The notes below the pieces were generated by a model. That model was not told the origin of the DNA. It saw only the letters and a program-made list of their open reading frames with translations, and did not search any database. Position numbers and translations under genes: made by a program. A stretch of DNA of 7,633 nt. Source: an uncultured Bacilli bacterium (GTDB taxonomy: Bacteria > Bacillota_I > Bacilli_A > RF39 > UBA660). Below, in pieces: positions 1 through 6,146 of the stretch; within the stretch, counting starts at the first letter, position 1; each line of letters opens with the position of its first letter. The stretch spans positions 1 through 7,633 of the forward strand of contig CANQDN010000064.1 of NCBI GenBank assembly GCA_947593275.1, given 5' to 3'.

Positions 1-358
1 TGAAATATTTCATAGATTAAATTATGTTGAAAATTATGGCACTGGTATTGGAAGAATAATAAATGAATATCAAAATTTTAAATCTAAACCAATCATTGAA
101 TTATCAGAAAATGTTTTTAAGATAACATTACCAAATTTAAACTATATTGAAGATAATAAAAATGAATTTAATAATATGACTCAAGAAGAAATTATTACAA
201 GATATGTTAAAGAAAAAACAAAAATAACTAGACTGGAAGTTGAAAAACTATTAGATATAGGAAATACAAGATCAAAACAAATTATTAACAAATTATTAGA
301 GGACCATATTTTAATAAAAAAAGGTACTGGAAAAAATACATATTATGTATTAAAATAA
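1..358 (+). CDS. C-terminal part of a Schlafen/AlbA_2-type ATP-binding protein (partial, 5' end outside window)
   Basis: The reading frame is open from base 2 to the TAA at 356-358 (118 residues), so the ATG at 176 is internal and the gene begins before the window. Residues 9-20 (VENYGTGIGRII) match the conserved glycine-rich block of the HATPase_c_4 region that follows the AlbA_2 (Schlafen) domain in proteins often annotated as RecG-like or divergent-AAA transcriptional regulators. The following stretch ending in F-K-I-T-L-P is the usual last strand of that domain. Residues 59-118 look like a winged helix-turn-helix (TRLEVEKLLDIGNTRSKQII) ending in a short basic wing. The family is thought to bind nucleic acid and possibly nucleotide; no precise biochemical role follows from this fragment. 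An unrelated AlbA_2 N-terminus lies at 5975-6118 on the other strand. The family call is fairly firm; the function is open. Confidence 0.8.
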   Translation, partial: EIFHRLNYVENYGTGIGRIINEYQNFKSKPIIELSENVFKITLPNLNYIEDNKNEFNNMTQEEIITRYVKEKTKITRLEVEKLLDIGNTRSKQIINKLLEDHILIKKGTGKNTYYVLK

Positions 359-377
359 AATTGATTGATTTACTATG

Positions 378-441
378 TATCAAATTGTTTATGAGCGAAA
401 GTTGTAGATATCTTCCACAATCGCTCCAAATTTGATTGATA
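378..441 (+). other. Two-tier imperfect palindrome in untranslated RNA
   Basis: An outer stem pairs ATCAAATT (379-386) with AATTTGAT (429-436). An inner stem pairs GAGCGA (393-398) with TCGCTC (421-426) and, after a 3-nt bulge, TTGT (402-405) with ACAA (417-420). There is no T-tract, so this is not itself an intrinsic terminator. The word TTGATTGAT occurs on both sides (361-369 and 432-440). It lies between the end of the AlbA_2-type gene and a clear terminator at 473, so it is probably transcribed as a 3' untranslated structure. It could also be a small RNA or a recombination site; I do not recognise it as a known RNA family. Confidence 0.4.
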
Positions 442-472
442 CTCTAAAATACACTTCCGATTGTAATAAATG

Positions 473-495
473 CTAACAGAAATGTTAGTTTTTTT
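473..495 (+). terminator. Intrinsic terminator with GAAA tetraloop
   Basis: CTAACA (473-478), loop GAAA (479-482) and TGTTAG (483-488) form a perfect 6-bp stem followed by seven T residues. It ends transcription coming from the AlbA_2-type gene and the hairpin region upstream. Confidence 0.8.
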
Positions 496-552
496 GTTAA
501 ATTTAAACTTCAAATGTAATTAATAAAAGTTAGAAAATTATAATTTAAGTTA

Positions 553-581
553 TTTACTATTAAAATTAATTCTGCTATAAT
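553..581 (+). promoter_or_regulatory. Sigma-A promoter, extended -10, for the 604-1374 gene
   Basis: A perfect TATAAT (576-581) is preceded by TGC (573-575), giving an extended -10. TTTACT (553-558) matches four of six -35 bases at a 17-bp spacing. Transcription would begin near 588, just ahead of the GGAGG at 594-598. This supports ATG 604 as the start, because the in-frame ATG at 592 would leave almost no leader and no ribosome binding site. Confidence 0.7.
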
Positions 582-603
582 AAGGCCCTAGATGGAGGAA
601 ATT

Positions 604-1374
604 ATGAATGATATAAATTTATTTGATTTATTTTTAGAGCAACAAGAGGAATATCAAAAATCTCTAAAAAAACAAGAAAAAACTTTAAAAGATAAAAGTA
701 ACGCCATAGAACTTGCTATAAAAAAGATCAATCAAGAATATGAAGATCAAGAAAAGTATAATGAGACCCGAGTAAACAATAATAGTGAACTTTTAAATAA
801 GTATGCTTCATATATAAAAATGTATTCTACTTTTAATGCTAAATTAATTGGTAATATTTTAGCTTATTTAGTAAAAGTTTTTGATGGTATAGATTTAGTT
901 TATGAAAGCGGAGATCATATTTATTATGATAGTGATGCTGGATGGTGGGGATCATATGAAAAAGTAATACATAACACTTTAAAAATGCTTGTAAAAAAAG
1001 AAGATTTAAATCTGAATCATGAATATACTGATCATAATGGTAAAGATTATATAAAGATGTTAGAATCTTCTTCAAGAGCAATTATCATTGAAGATGCAAC
1101 ACCTATTTCAAAATTTAAACTAAGCATAGACGAAGACGATATTATGTTTTATTCTATTAAAAATGGCAAAATTTTCTTTACATCTTCGTTTGATAATTAT
1201 AGTTATTTAAAAGATTTTATAGACTTAGTAATAAATTATCGTTTCCTAAACCAAAAAGAAGTCATTAAAAAAGAAGAACTAATGCAACTTTTAAAGGAAT
1301 TTATTTCTGCCAATCGTAATATTATTGATTATAAGCATCATGACAATTCAAAAAAGAAGATTCGTAGTTTATGA
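604..1374 (+). CDS. Hypothetical protein with coiled-coil N-terminus (256 aa)
   Basis: I do not recognise this protein. An in-frame ATG at 592 exists, but GGAGG at 594-598 sits inside that extension and is placed five bases before ATG 604, so 604 is the likely start. Residues about 8-60 are very rich in E, K, Q and N in a helical pattern and probably form a coiled coil. The remainder is a mixed alpha/beta region with an aromatic glycine turn (DSDAGWWGSYEK) near residues 110-121, and it ends in a basic tail (SKKKIRSL). There is no signal peptide or membrane segment, so a cytoplasmic location is expected. The stop is TGA. It has its own promoter and shares a bidirectional terminator with the convergent gene at 1535-2095; nothing in the context gives a function. 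The gene being real is well supported by its expression signals. Confidence 0.75.
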   Translation: MNDINLFDLFLEQQEEYQKSLKKQEKTLKDKSNAIELAIKKINQEYEDQEKYNETRVNNNSELLNKYASYIKMYSTFNAKLIGNILAYLVKVFDGIDLVYESGDHIYYDSDAGWWGSYEKVIHNTLKMLVKKEDLNLNHEYTDHNGKDYIKMLESSSRAIIIEDATPISKFKLSIDEDDIMFYSIKNGKIFFTSSFDNYSYLKDFIDLVINYRFLNQKEVIKKEELMQLLKEFISANRNIIDYKHHDNSKKKIRSL

Positions 1375-1501
1375 TTATAAAATAAAATTTAAAAAAAAAA
1401 AATATGATATACTTATATTAGTCAAAGAAAAAGTTATTCAACTTCTTCTCTATACGCTCCAGATTAATAGAAAACTAAGGAATTTTCTTCGAATATATAT
1501 A

Positions 1502-1547
1502 AAAACTACTCTTAACTTTAAATTGAAAGTAGTTTTATTTTTTTAAT
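1502..1547. terminator. Bidirectional intrinsic terminator between convergent genes
   Basis: AAAACTACT (1502-1510) pairs perfectly with AGTAGTTTT (1528-1536) around a 17-nt loop. On the plus strand the stem runs into a T-rich tract to 1547; on the minus strand it runs into TTTTTATATATA. It serves both the 604-1374 gene and the minus-strand gene, whose stop codon (1535-1537) overlaps the base of the stem. Confidence 0.75.
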
Positions 1548-2095
1548 CTTTTTAATGTTTTACAATTAACCGCTATGTCTCTATTCTCTTGTTGATGTGC
1601 TTGACTAGTCATATCTGAAACATAGTTTTGAGATTCTTCACAACTCTTTCTAACATTCATAATTTCTTGATTAACTAATTCCAAAGGAATTTCATCAACT
1701 AATTCTCTTAATGCAATTCTATTACAAAAATAAGTATTATATTCAATATCTTCTGAAGTAGATACATATTGATCATAACTTTGATTTAAGACTTTAACAG
1801 CTTTAACAAGTATTTGTTTATCTTTTCTTAAACTTGCTTTTTCAACTCTAATCCCACTAGGCTCAATTACTATATAATCCCCTTCTTCTAAAAGGCTTAA
1901 AACTCTTCCACTAACTAAATCAATAAAATAACTTCCATCAGTTTTGGGCATTGATTTAGGATTACCAAGTTTATCTAAAAATAAAGTAAAAGAATCAATT
2001 TTATCTTTAACAAAAACTGTCTTAGATGAATCCCTATTTATTGTTTTTTTCCAACATTCAATATTTTTTAGATTTAACTCATATAACTTTCGCAT
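1535..2095 (-). CDS. Hypothetical protein, 186 aa
   Basis: I do not recognise a family. The start is well supported: on the minus strand GGGAGGT (2107-2101) lies about six bases before ATG 2095, and an extended -10 lies just upstream. The first ~110 residues look like a beta-rich globular domain, including a segment GDYIVIEPSGIRVEK near residues 73-87. The C-terminal third is helical, polar and charged and ends in a basic tail (LKRLKK). There is no signal peptide or transmembrane segment, so it is probably cytoplasmic. It converges on the 604-1374 gene and is divergent from the AraC-type regulator at 2348. The regulator could act on it, but that is only inference from arrangement. Confidence 0.7.
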   Translation of the reverse strand: MRKLYELNLKNIECWKKTINRDSSKTVFVKDKIDSFTLFLDKLGNPKSMPKTDGSYFIDLVSGRVLSLLEEGDYIVIEPSGIRVEKASLRKDKQILVKAVKVLNQSYDQYVSTSEDIEYNTYFCNRIALRELVDEIPLELVNQEIMNVRKSCEESQNYVSDMTSQAHQQENRDIAVNCKTLKRLKK

Positions 2096-2119
2096 ACTAA
2101 ACCTCCCTTTGTGTATATT

Positions 2120-2128
2120 ATTTTAACA
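2120..2128 (-). promoter_or_regulatory. Extended -10 promoter for the 1535-2095 gene
   Basis: Read on the minus strand, TGT (2128-2126) is followed by TAAAAT (2125-2120), an extended -10 element. The -35 position, TTCATT at a 17-bp spacing, is weak. The resulting leader is short and leads directly into the AGGGAGG ribosome binding site. Confidence 0.5.
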
Positions 2129-2168
2129 TAAAAAGCTTATTAAATGAATATTTTTATACTATTATTTA

Positions 2169-2255
2169 GCCAAAAAGTTGTCGTACTTCTCCATTTAGGA
2201 TTCCAATTTGTATATTAGCAAATCTTTTTATTGCCGAAAAGTGACCGAAAAGTTG
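2169..2255 (+). repeat. Three copies of RCCRAAAAGT in the divergent intergenic region
   Basis: GCCAAAAAGTTG occurs at 2169-2180, GCCGAAAAGT at 2233-2242 and ACCGAAAAGTTG at 2244-2255. The last two start 11 bp apart, about one helical turn. They lie between the minus-strand gene at 1535-2095 and the AraC-type regulator, upstream of both of its candidate promoters. This is the position expected of operator sites, possibly for the regulator itself. A decayed coding remnant is an alternative. Confidence 0.35.
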
Positions 2256-2290
2256 CTGAATAAATATTTTATTTTAATAGGCAAGTTAAT

Positions 2291-2328
2291 TATAATTCAT
2301 TTAAAGAAATTAAAATATATGGTAAAAT
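2291..2328 (+). promoter_or_regulatory. Candidate promoters for the AraC-type regulator
   Basis: Two -10 elements are visible. TATAAT at 2291-2296 is perfect but has only a weak -35 (TTTATT at 2268). TAAAAT at 2323-2328 has the extended TGG (2320-2322) and TTTAAA (2300-2305) at a 17-bp spacing. The second would give a very short leader beginning right at the AGGTGAT ribosome binding site; the first would give a leader of about 45 nt. Confidence 0.45.
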
Positions 2329-2347
2329 TATATATAGGTGATGTACC

Positions 2348-3142
2348 TTGAATATCTATAAAAATTTAAATGAAATTACAAAATACATTGATGAAAATCT
2401 TGAAGAAGACATAAATTATGAAGTATTATCAAAATTTCTTGGTGTAAACGTTTATACTATGCAAAGATTATTTACTATGATCGCAGGTATTTCTTTATCT
2501 GAATATATTAGGAAAAGAAGATTATCTACGGCTGGCTTTGATTTATATAAAGGTAATCAAAAAATAATTGATATTGCCGTAAAATATCAATATGATAATG
2601 CCACATCATTTTCTCGAGCTTTTGAAAAATTTCATGGCATTAAACCTAGTCTTGTTAATAAAGAAACCAAACTAAAAAATTTTCCAAGAATAGTTTTTAA
2701 TGAAGATATTAAAATTACTACTGAACTTGATTATGAAATAATAACCCTTGATGAAATGAATCTATATGGCATTTGTATTGAAACTAATAATGAAAAAATA
2801 GGAAACGACGCTCCAATATTTTTTAAAGAGGCACAAAATAAATATAAAAGCAAATATGGTGAAATAAAATATGGTATGATTACTTACGACATTAATCGTG
2901 AAGAAAGTGAAAAGTATTATTGTTTATATGATAAAAAAATAGATGAATTTGAACATATAATAATTCCCAAAAGTAAATGGCTAAAATTTAGAATCAACTC
3001 TCAAGATGCTAAAGATATTCAAGAAATATCGCATAAATTTTATAAAGAATTTTTACCATCAGTTAAATATAATTTAAAAGAAATTCCGGAACTAGAATAC
3101 TATCATGATGATGTAACTGATTTTTTAGTTGCTATTTATTAA
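2348..3142 (+). CDS. AraC-family transcriptional regulator with GyrI-like effector domain
   Basis: The start is TTG at 2348, placed five bases after AGGTGAT (2336-2342); the nearby ATG at 2341 is in another frame that stops within six codons. Residues about 5-105 form the two helix-turn-helix motifs of an AraC/XylS DNA-binding domain: the first around 22-46 (YEVLSKFLGVNVYTMQRLF) and the second around 72-100 (IIDIAVKYQYDNATSFSRAF followed by the family signature GIKPS). From about residue 120 to the end the pattern fits the GyrI-like/AraC effector-binding domain, ending with the typical HDDVTDFLVAIY-like strand. Proteins with this order are cytoplasmic regulators that bind small, often cationic, ligands and frequently control efflux or stress genes. 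The target is unknown; the neighbouring genes and itself are candidates. The length of 264 aa is normal for the class. Confidence 0.9.
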   Translation: MNIYKNLNEITKYIDENLEEDINYEVLSKFLGVNVYTMQRLFTMIAGISLSEYIRKRRLSTAGFDLYKGNQKIIDIAVKYQYDNATSFSRAFEKFHGIKPSLVNKETKLKNFPRIVFNEDIKITTELDYEIITLDEMNLYGICIETNNEKIGNDAPIFFKEAQNKYKSKYGEIKYGMITYDINREESEKYYCLYDKKIDEFEHIIIPKSKWLKFRINSQDAKDIQEISHKFYKEFLPSVKYNLKEIPELEYYHDDVTDFLVAIY

Positions 3143-3180
3143 AACTGACAAAAGTGGTTGTTAAAAAGTCAGTTTTTTAT
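3141..3180 (+). terminator. Intrinsic terminator of the AraC-type regulator
   Basis: AAAACTGAC (3141-3149) pairs perfectly with GTCAGTTTT (3168-3176) and is followed by a T-rich run to 3178 and beyond. The stem begins within the TAA stop codon. The loop is 18 nt. Confidence 0.75.
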
Positions 3181-3190
3181 TTTAAATTTT

Positions 3191-3199
3191 TGTTATACT
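3191..3199 (+). promoter_or_regulatory. Extended -10 promoter of the ATPase operon
   Basis: TGT (3191-3193) is followed by TATACT (3194-3199), an extended -10 with no recognisable -35; the -35 position falls in the T-tract of the preceding terminator. The start of transcription would be near 3206, immediately before GAGGTGA (3207-3213), which is six bases ahead of ATG 3220. Confidence 0.6.
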
Positions 3200-3219
3200 T
3201 TATATCGAGGTGACGGTTT

Positions 3220-5073
3220 ATGGGGTTAACGTCCGAAATATTTCTAACAAAAAAATATGTTTCTAAAGATGAATGGTTAGAACTAATTAAAACAATATCT
3301 AATTACAATGGAATTTTAAGAAAATGGAAGATAATTATTACTAATGATAAAAATGAAATTAGATACTTTGTAAAAACTAAATGTACACTGCCAGCAACAA
3401 TCAATAATTTAAATTCCTTTTTATTAAAAAATCACCAAGAAATACCAAAACCAATATCTAACTATACACTACCTTCCTTCCCTAAAATAGGTAGTAGTAT
3501 AATAGACTTAATTAATTATAATGAAATTAAAAATAAAGGTACTCTTATATATTTAGAAATCAGTTTTCGAAAATTATATGAAGATAAAATTAAATCAAAG
3601 ATAACATATTATTTAAATAAAAATGGCATAATAAAAAAATATAAAGTAATTCTTGCTCTTCCAACAAACATATTATCTGTAGATTTTGAAGGAAATAAAA
3701 GATATTTTTATAAAGCATCACCAAAATATTTAGATATAAGTAAAATACTACATTTACTAAGTAGTGACGCCAATAATTCTTTACTATCTATCGATACTTT
3801 CCCCTATTTACAAGGTAATTTCTACTTAAACCAAAATAATTTTAGTTTTGATAAACACTCTATTATATTTGGTTCTTCAGGATCAGGAAAATCTAAATTG
3901 ATAAGCCTATTAATTAACAATATAAATAAAAGTGAAAGTCTACGTCAAAAATATAAAGTAGTTGTTATAGATCCTCACGCATCACTTGAAAATGATATTG
4001 GTGGTATAGGTAATGTTATTGATTTTAAAAATAATTTAGATAGTATTGATTTATTTATTAACAATAATGATGATATTGTTGCGTCCACCGAACTTCTGTT
4101 AGACTTATTAAAATCCTTAATCGCTGATCAATACAATTCAAAATTAGAAAGAGTTTTAAGACATTCCATTCACTTATTATTAACAGATGAATCCTTTAAT
4201 TTTAGAAATTTAAGAAGACTTATTTTAGATTTAGAATATCGAAATGATTTAATTAGAAAATTAAAATATAAATTACCAATTAGTGTAGTTGACTTCTTTT
4301 TATCAGATTTTAATGATTTAAAAACCAAATCTTATGGGGAAGCTATATCCCCAATTATAGGTTTTATAGATGAAATGGAAATGATTCCTGTATTTAATCA
4401 AGAAGAAAATAGTGAAAATTTAAAAGATACTATTCATCATAACTTTCTAACTTTATTTTCACTAGATAGAACCAAACTTGGTGATAAAGTCACTAAAACA
4501 ATCGCAGGACTTATTATGCAACAATTATTAACTATAATGCAAAAACGCGAAATAAATGAACATATTATATTTATAATAGATGAAGTCGCCGTTATTGAAA
4601 ATCCTATTTTAGCGCGATTTCTATCAGAAGCAAGAAAATATAATTTATCTTTAATTTTAGCCGGTCAGTATTTTAATCAAATATCTGATGAATTAAAAAA
4701 TTCTATATTCGCTAATGTTATTAATTACTTTATATTTAGAGTATCAAAATTAGATGCAAACGTCCTAGTTGATAACTTTAATATGAAAATCCCTTTAGAT
4801 GATTCGAAAGATCGAAAAATAAAATTATTAACAGAACTCCAAACTCGTGAATGTATAGTTAGAATAGATTCTAAGGGAATATTACTCCCAGCCTTTAAAG
4901 GAACTACTCTAAATTTTACAAGTATTCCTAGAATTAATAGACCAAGTATAAATAATAGTAATGAGATTATAAAAGATAACCAAAATAATTTTAAAACCAA
5001 TTTTAACCTAAATACTAATGTAAATTTAAAAGATATCTTAATATCTAATTCAACAAATAAGAAAGGTGTGTAA
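3220..5073 (+). CDS. HerA/VirB4/TraG-like P-loop ATPase (putative DNA translocase), 617 aa
   Basis: The start at 3220 has GAGGTGA six bases upstream. Residues 1 to about 205 are an N-terminal domain I do not recognise. The ATPase core carries Walker A GSSGSGKS at 218-225, a following VVVIDPHASLENDIG strand typical of DUF87/HerA and VirB4 proteins, Walker B IIFIIDE ending at D454-E455, R472 in the LSEARKYNLSLI helix, and the ILAGQYFNQI motif with Q483. The next block (LKNSIFANVINYFIFRVSKL) matches the conserved region of HerA and type IV coupling ATPases. These enzymes form hexameric rings that use ATP to pump DNA or protein. From about 560 the tail is asparagine-rich and probably disordered, then has a short helix. 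No membrane segment is seen, unlike VirD4-type coupling proteins. It is the first gene of an operon with the 5077-5775 gene. No nuclease, SIR2 or relaxase gene adjoins it. The ATPase class is firm; defence, transfer or secretion roles are inference. Confidence 0.85.
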   Translation: MGLTSEIFLTKKYVSKDEWLELIKTISNYNGILRKWKIIITNDKNEIRYFVKTKCTLPATINNLNSFLLKNHQEIPKPISNYTLPSFPKIGSSIIDLINYNEIKNKGTLIYLEISFRKLYEDKIKSKITYYLNKNGIIKKYKVILALPTNILSVDFEGNKRYFYKASPKYLDISKILHLLSSDANNSLLSIDTFPYLQGNFYLNQNNFSFDKHSIIFGSSGSGKSKLISLLINNINKSESLRQKYKVVVIDPHASLENDIGGIGNVIDFKNNLDSIDLFINNNDDIVASTELLLDLLKSLIADQYNSKLERVLRHSIHLLLTDESFNFRNLRRLILDLEYRNDLIRKLKYKLPISVVDFFLSDFNDLKTKSYGEAISPIIGFIDEMEMIPVFNQEENSENLKDTIHHNFLTLFSLDRTKLGDKVTKTIAGLIMQQLLTIMQKREINEHIIFIIDEVAVIENPILARFLSEARKYNLSLILAGQYFNQISDELKNSIFANVINYFIFRVSKLDANVLVDNFNMKIPLDDSKDRKIKLLTELQTRECIVRIDSKGILLPAFKGTTLNFTSIPRINRPSINNSNEIIKDNQNNFKTNFNLNTNVNLKDILISNSTNKKGV

Positions 5074-5076
5074 AAA

Positions 5077-5775
5077 ATGAACGATTCAAAAGCTTTAGAA
5101 ATTATTAATAAAATATTCAAAAGTGTATTTGATAGAGATAATAATTATTCTTTAGATGTATTATTAGAAAAATTTGCTTTTGATATTAAACTACCAAAAC
5201 AAGTAAATGACTCAACTACAAATGAAATAACTTGGGCTGATGCTATCAATAGTGGCAGATTTATTACAAATAAAAATATGGAAAAAAGAAATGAAACAGA
5301 CGGATGGATGTTACCTAAAAAAGAAATCAATAATCTACAAGAATTAATTGATATTTGGAATACAATCAATTTAACTACAACGGAAAGAGTTTATGACTCA
5401 ATCAATATTGTTAAAAGTGATACTATTTATAGATGTGAAAACATATATAGAAGTACTGATTGTAGTGATTCTAAAAATTTAATTTATTGTGATTCTTGTG
5501 GTAATAGTGAATTTTTACTTGCATCACAAAGATCTGGAACATGTAATTTTAGTATAAGATGTGATGATTCAAAAGATTGTAGTAACAGTTATAATGTTAT
5601 ATGTTCAAATAAAGTAAGTAATTCCCTATTTATTCAAGATTGCTTTGATTTATATGAATGTATGTTTTGCTCCCATATAGCTTCTAAAAGATTTTGCATA
5701 GCAAATATGCAATTTGAAGAACAAGAATACTATGAAATTAAAAAACTAATTATAGAGTGGATATTAAATTCTTAA
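5077..5775 (+). CDS. Cysteine-rich repeat (putative beta-solenoid) partner of the ATPase, 232 aa
   Basis: The gene starts three bases after the ATPase stop, with AAAGGTG (5062-5068) overlapping the end of that gene as its ribosome binding site, so the two are very likely translated from one message. The first 119 residues contain no cysteine and look helical and globular (with segments TWADAINSGRF and DGWMLPKKEI). Residues 120-207 hold twelve cysteines at 120, 129, 138, 141, 156, 162, 168, 176, 189, 195, 198 and 207. Many pairs are 18-21 residues apart, which suggests stacked coils of a beta-solenoid, or metal sites at the two CxxC motifs (138/141 and 195/198). The end (KRFCIANMQFEEQEYYEIKK) resembles the terminal motif of cysteine-rich repeat proteins I recall from uncultured bacteria, but I cannot name a family. 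There is no signal peptide, so a reducing cytoplasmic location argues against structural disulfides. Confidence 0.75.
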   Translation: MNDSKALEIINKIFKSVFDRDNNYSLDVLLEKFAFDIKLPKQVNDSTTNEITWADAINSGRFITNKNMEKRNETDGWMLPKKEINNLQELIDIWNTINLTTTERVYDSINIVKSDTIYRCENIYRSTDCSDSKNLIYCDSCGNSEFLLASQRSGTCNFSIRCDDSKDCSNSYNVICSNKVSNSLFIQDCFDLYECMFCSHIASKRFCIANMQFEEQEYYEIKKLIIEWILNS

Positions 5776-5805
5776 ATAAAGCTATATTTTATAAAGAAAA
5801 TATTG

Positions 5806-5811
5806 TATAAT
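5806..5811 (+). promoter_or_regulatory. Candidate -10 for the small ORF at 5836
   Basis: TATAAT at 5806-5811 is perfect, but no good -35 is seen 16-18 bp upstream. No convincing terminator separates it from the preceding gene, so the small ORF may also be reached by read-through from the ATPase operon. Confidence 0.4.
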
Positions 5812-5835
5812 AACTTCATGTTTTGGAGGATAATC

Positions 5836-6012
5836 ATGGAAAGTAATTTTAAGATTAAGCATAGTTATGGCAATGTAGTTATTATTGAAAAAAACGGAAC
5901 GACATTTAGTGTGGAAAAAAGATCTGATGGCGATATTTGGTTTAATTCATCAAATAGCAATATAAAATTACCTATCAGTTTTTATTCAAGAAATCAGGAA
6001 GAATGGCGTTAG
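5836..6012 (+). CDS. Small ORF, 58 aa, possibly truncated at its 3' end
   Basis: GGAGG (5825-5829) lies six bases before ATG 5836, a clear start; an upstream in-frame ATG at 5803 lies inside the candidate -10 region and has no ribosome binding site. The product is a small, mostly beta, polar protein (segments NVVIIEKNGTTFSVEKR and GDIWFNSS) ending in NQEEWR. I do not recognise a family. Its stop at 6010-6012 coincides with the point where the minus-strand AlbA_2 homology ends, so the ORF may be the surviving front part of a longer gene cut by a rearrangement. It could equally be a complete small protein. The last 38 bases overlap the minus-strand remnant frame. Confidence 0.55.
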   Translation: MESNFKIKHSYGNVVIIEKNGTTFSVEKRSDGDIWFNSSNSNIKLPISFYSRNQEEWR

Positions 6013-6118
6013 TGTTTCCTCCATCTTTGCTATTAAGAAATCCAATAACTGTTTTTTCTAAATCATCAGGCAATTTTACTTTAAATTCATTTCTACTATC
6101 TTCAATTACATCTAACAT
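5975..6118 (-). pseudogene. Truncated N-terminus of a Schlafen/AlbA_2-type ATP-binding protein
   Basis: On the minus strand, AGGAGG lies about eight bases before ATG 6118, and a TATAAT box lies further upstream, so the front of the gene looks intact. The first 34 residues (including EDSRNEFKVKLPDDLEK and then VIGFLNSKDGG) are a clear match to the start of the AlbA_2 domain, where the acidic/ExK motif and the FxNxxGG block normally lead into an IYIGI-type strand. Here the frame departs from the family after GGN and stops at codon 48 (TGA, 5975-5977). The homology therefore breaks near 6012, exactly at the end of the plus-strand small ORF. Intact relatives are several hundred residues long, so this is a 47-residue remnant. 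It may still be translated as a short peptide. Confidence 0.7.
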
Positions 6119-6146
6119 AGTTTAACCTCCTGATTCTCATAATCTA

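Noticed and set aside
176..178. ATG at 176 as the start of a 60-aa winged-helix protein
   Set aside because: The same frame is open back to base 2 and encodes conserved AlbA_2/HATPase_c_4 family sequence, so this ATG is internal.
378..495. A type III toxin-antitoxin RNA or CRISPR-like array
   Set aside because: There are no tandem repeats of the needed length, only one palindrome, and the downstream gene has no resemblance to a ToxN-type nuclease.
592..603. ATG at 592 as the start of the coiled-coil protein
   Set aside because: It lies four bases after the predicted transcript start with no ribosome binding site, while GGAGG 594-598 is ideally placed for ATG 604.
839..1081. Minus-strand frame of 80 codons inside the 604-1374 gene
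   Set aside because: It is antisense to a well-supported gene, has no start signals and has the biased L/Y/H composition of an AT-rich shadow frame.
604..1374. A recoded genetic code (UGA as tryptophan) because of the low G+C
   Set aside because: TGG is used for tryptophan in several genes and TGA acts as a stop at 1372-1374 and in the remnant at 5975-5977; no gene needs UGA read-through.
1325..1546. A 73-codon plus-strand frame overlapping the end of the 604-1374 gene
   Set aside because: It has no ribosome binding site, starts inside the other gene, runs through poly-A and through the terminator stem, and is composed of low-complexity K/I/L residues.
2165..2265. A decayed coding remnant (one frame reads LPKSDRKVAE, as in linkers of AlbA_2-type proteins)
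   Set aside because: The stretch is too short and interrupted by stops in all frames; repeated operator-like words explain it equally well.
4725..5120. Minus-strand frame of 131 codons at the end of the ATPase gene, rich in L, I and F
   Set aside because: It looks like a membrane protein only because it is the reverse of N- and K-rich coding sequence; it has no ribosome binding site and lies opposite two firm genes.
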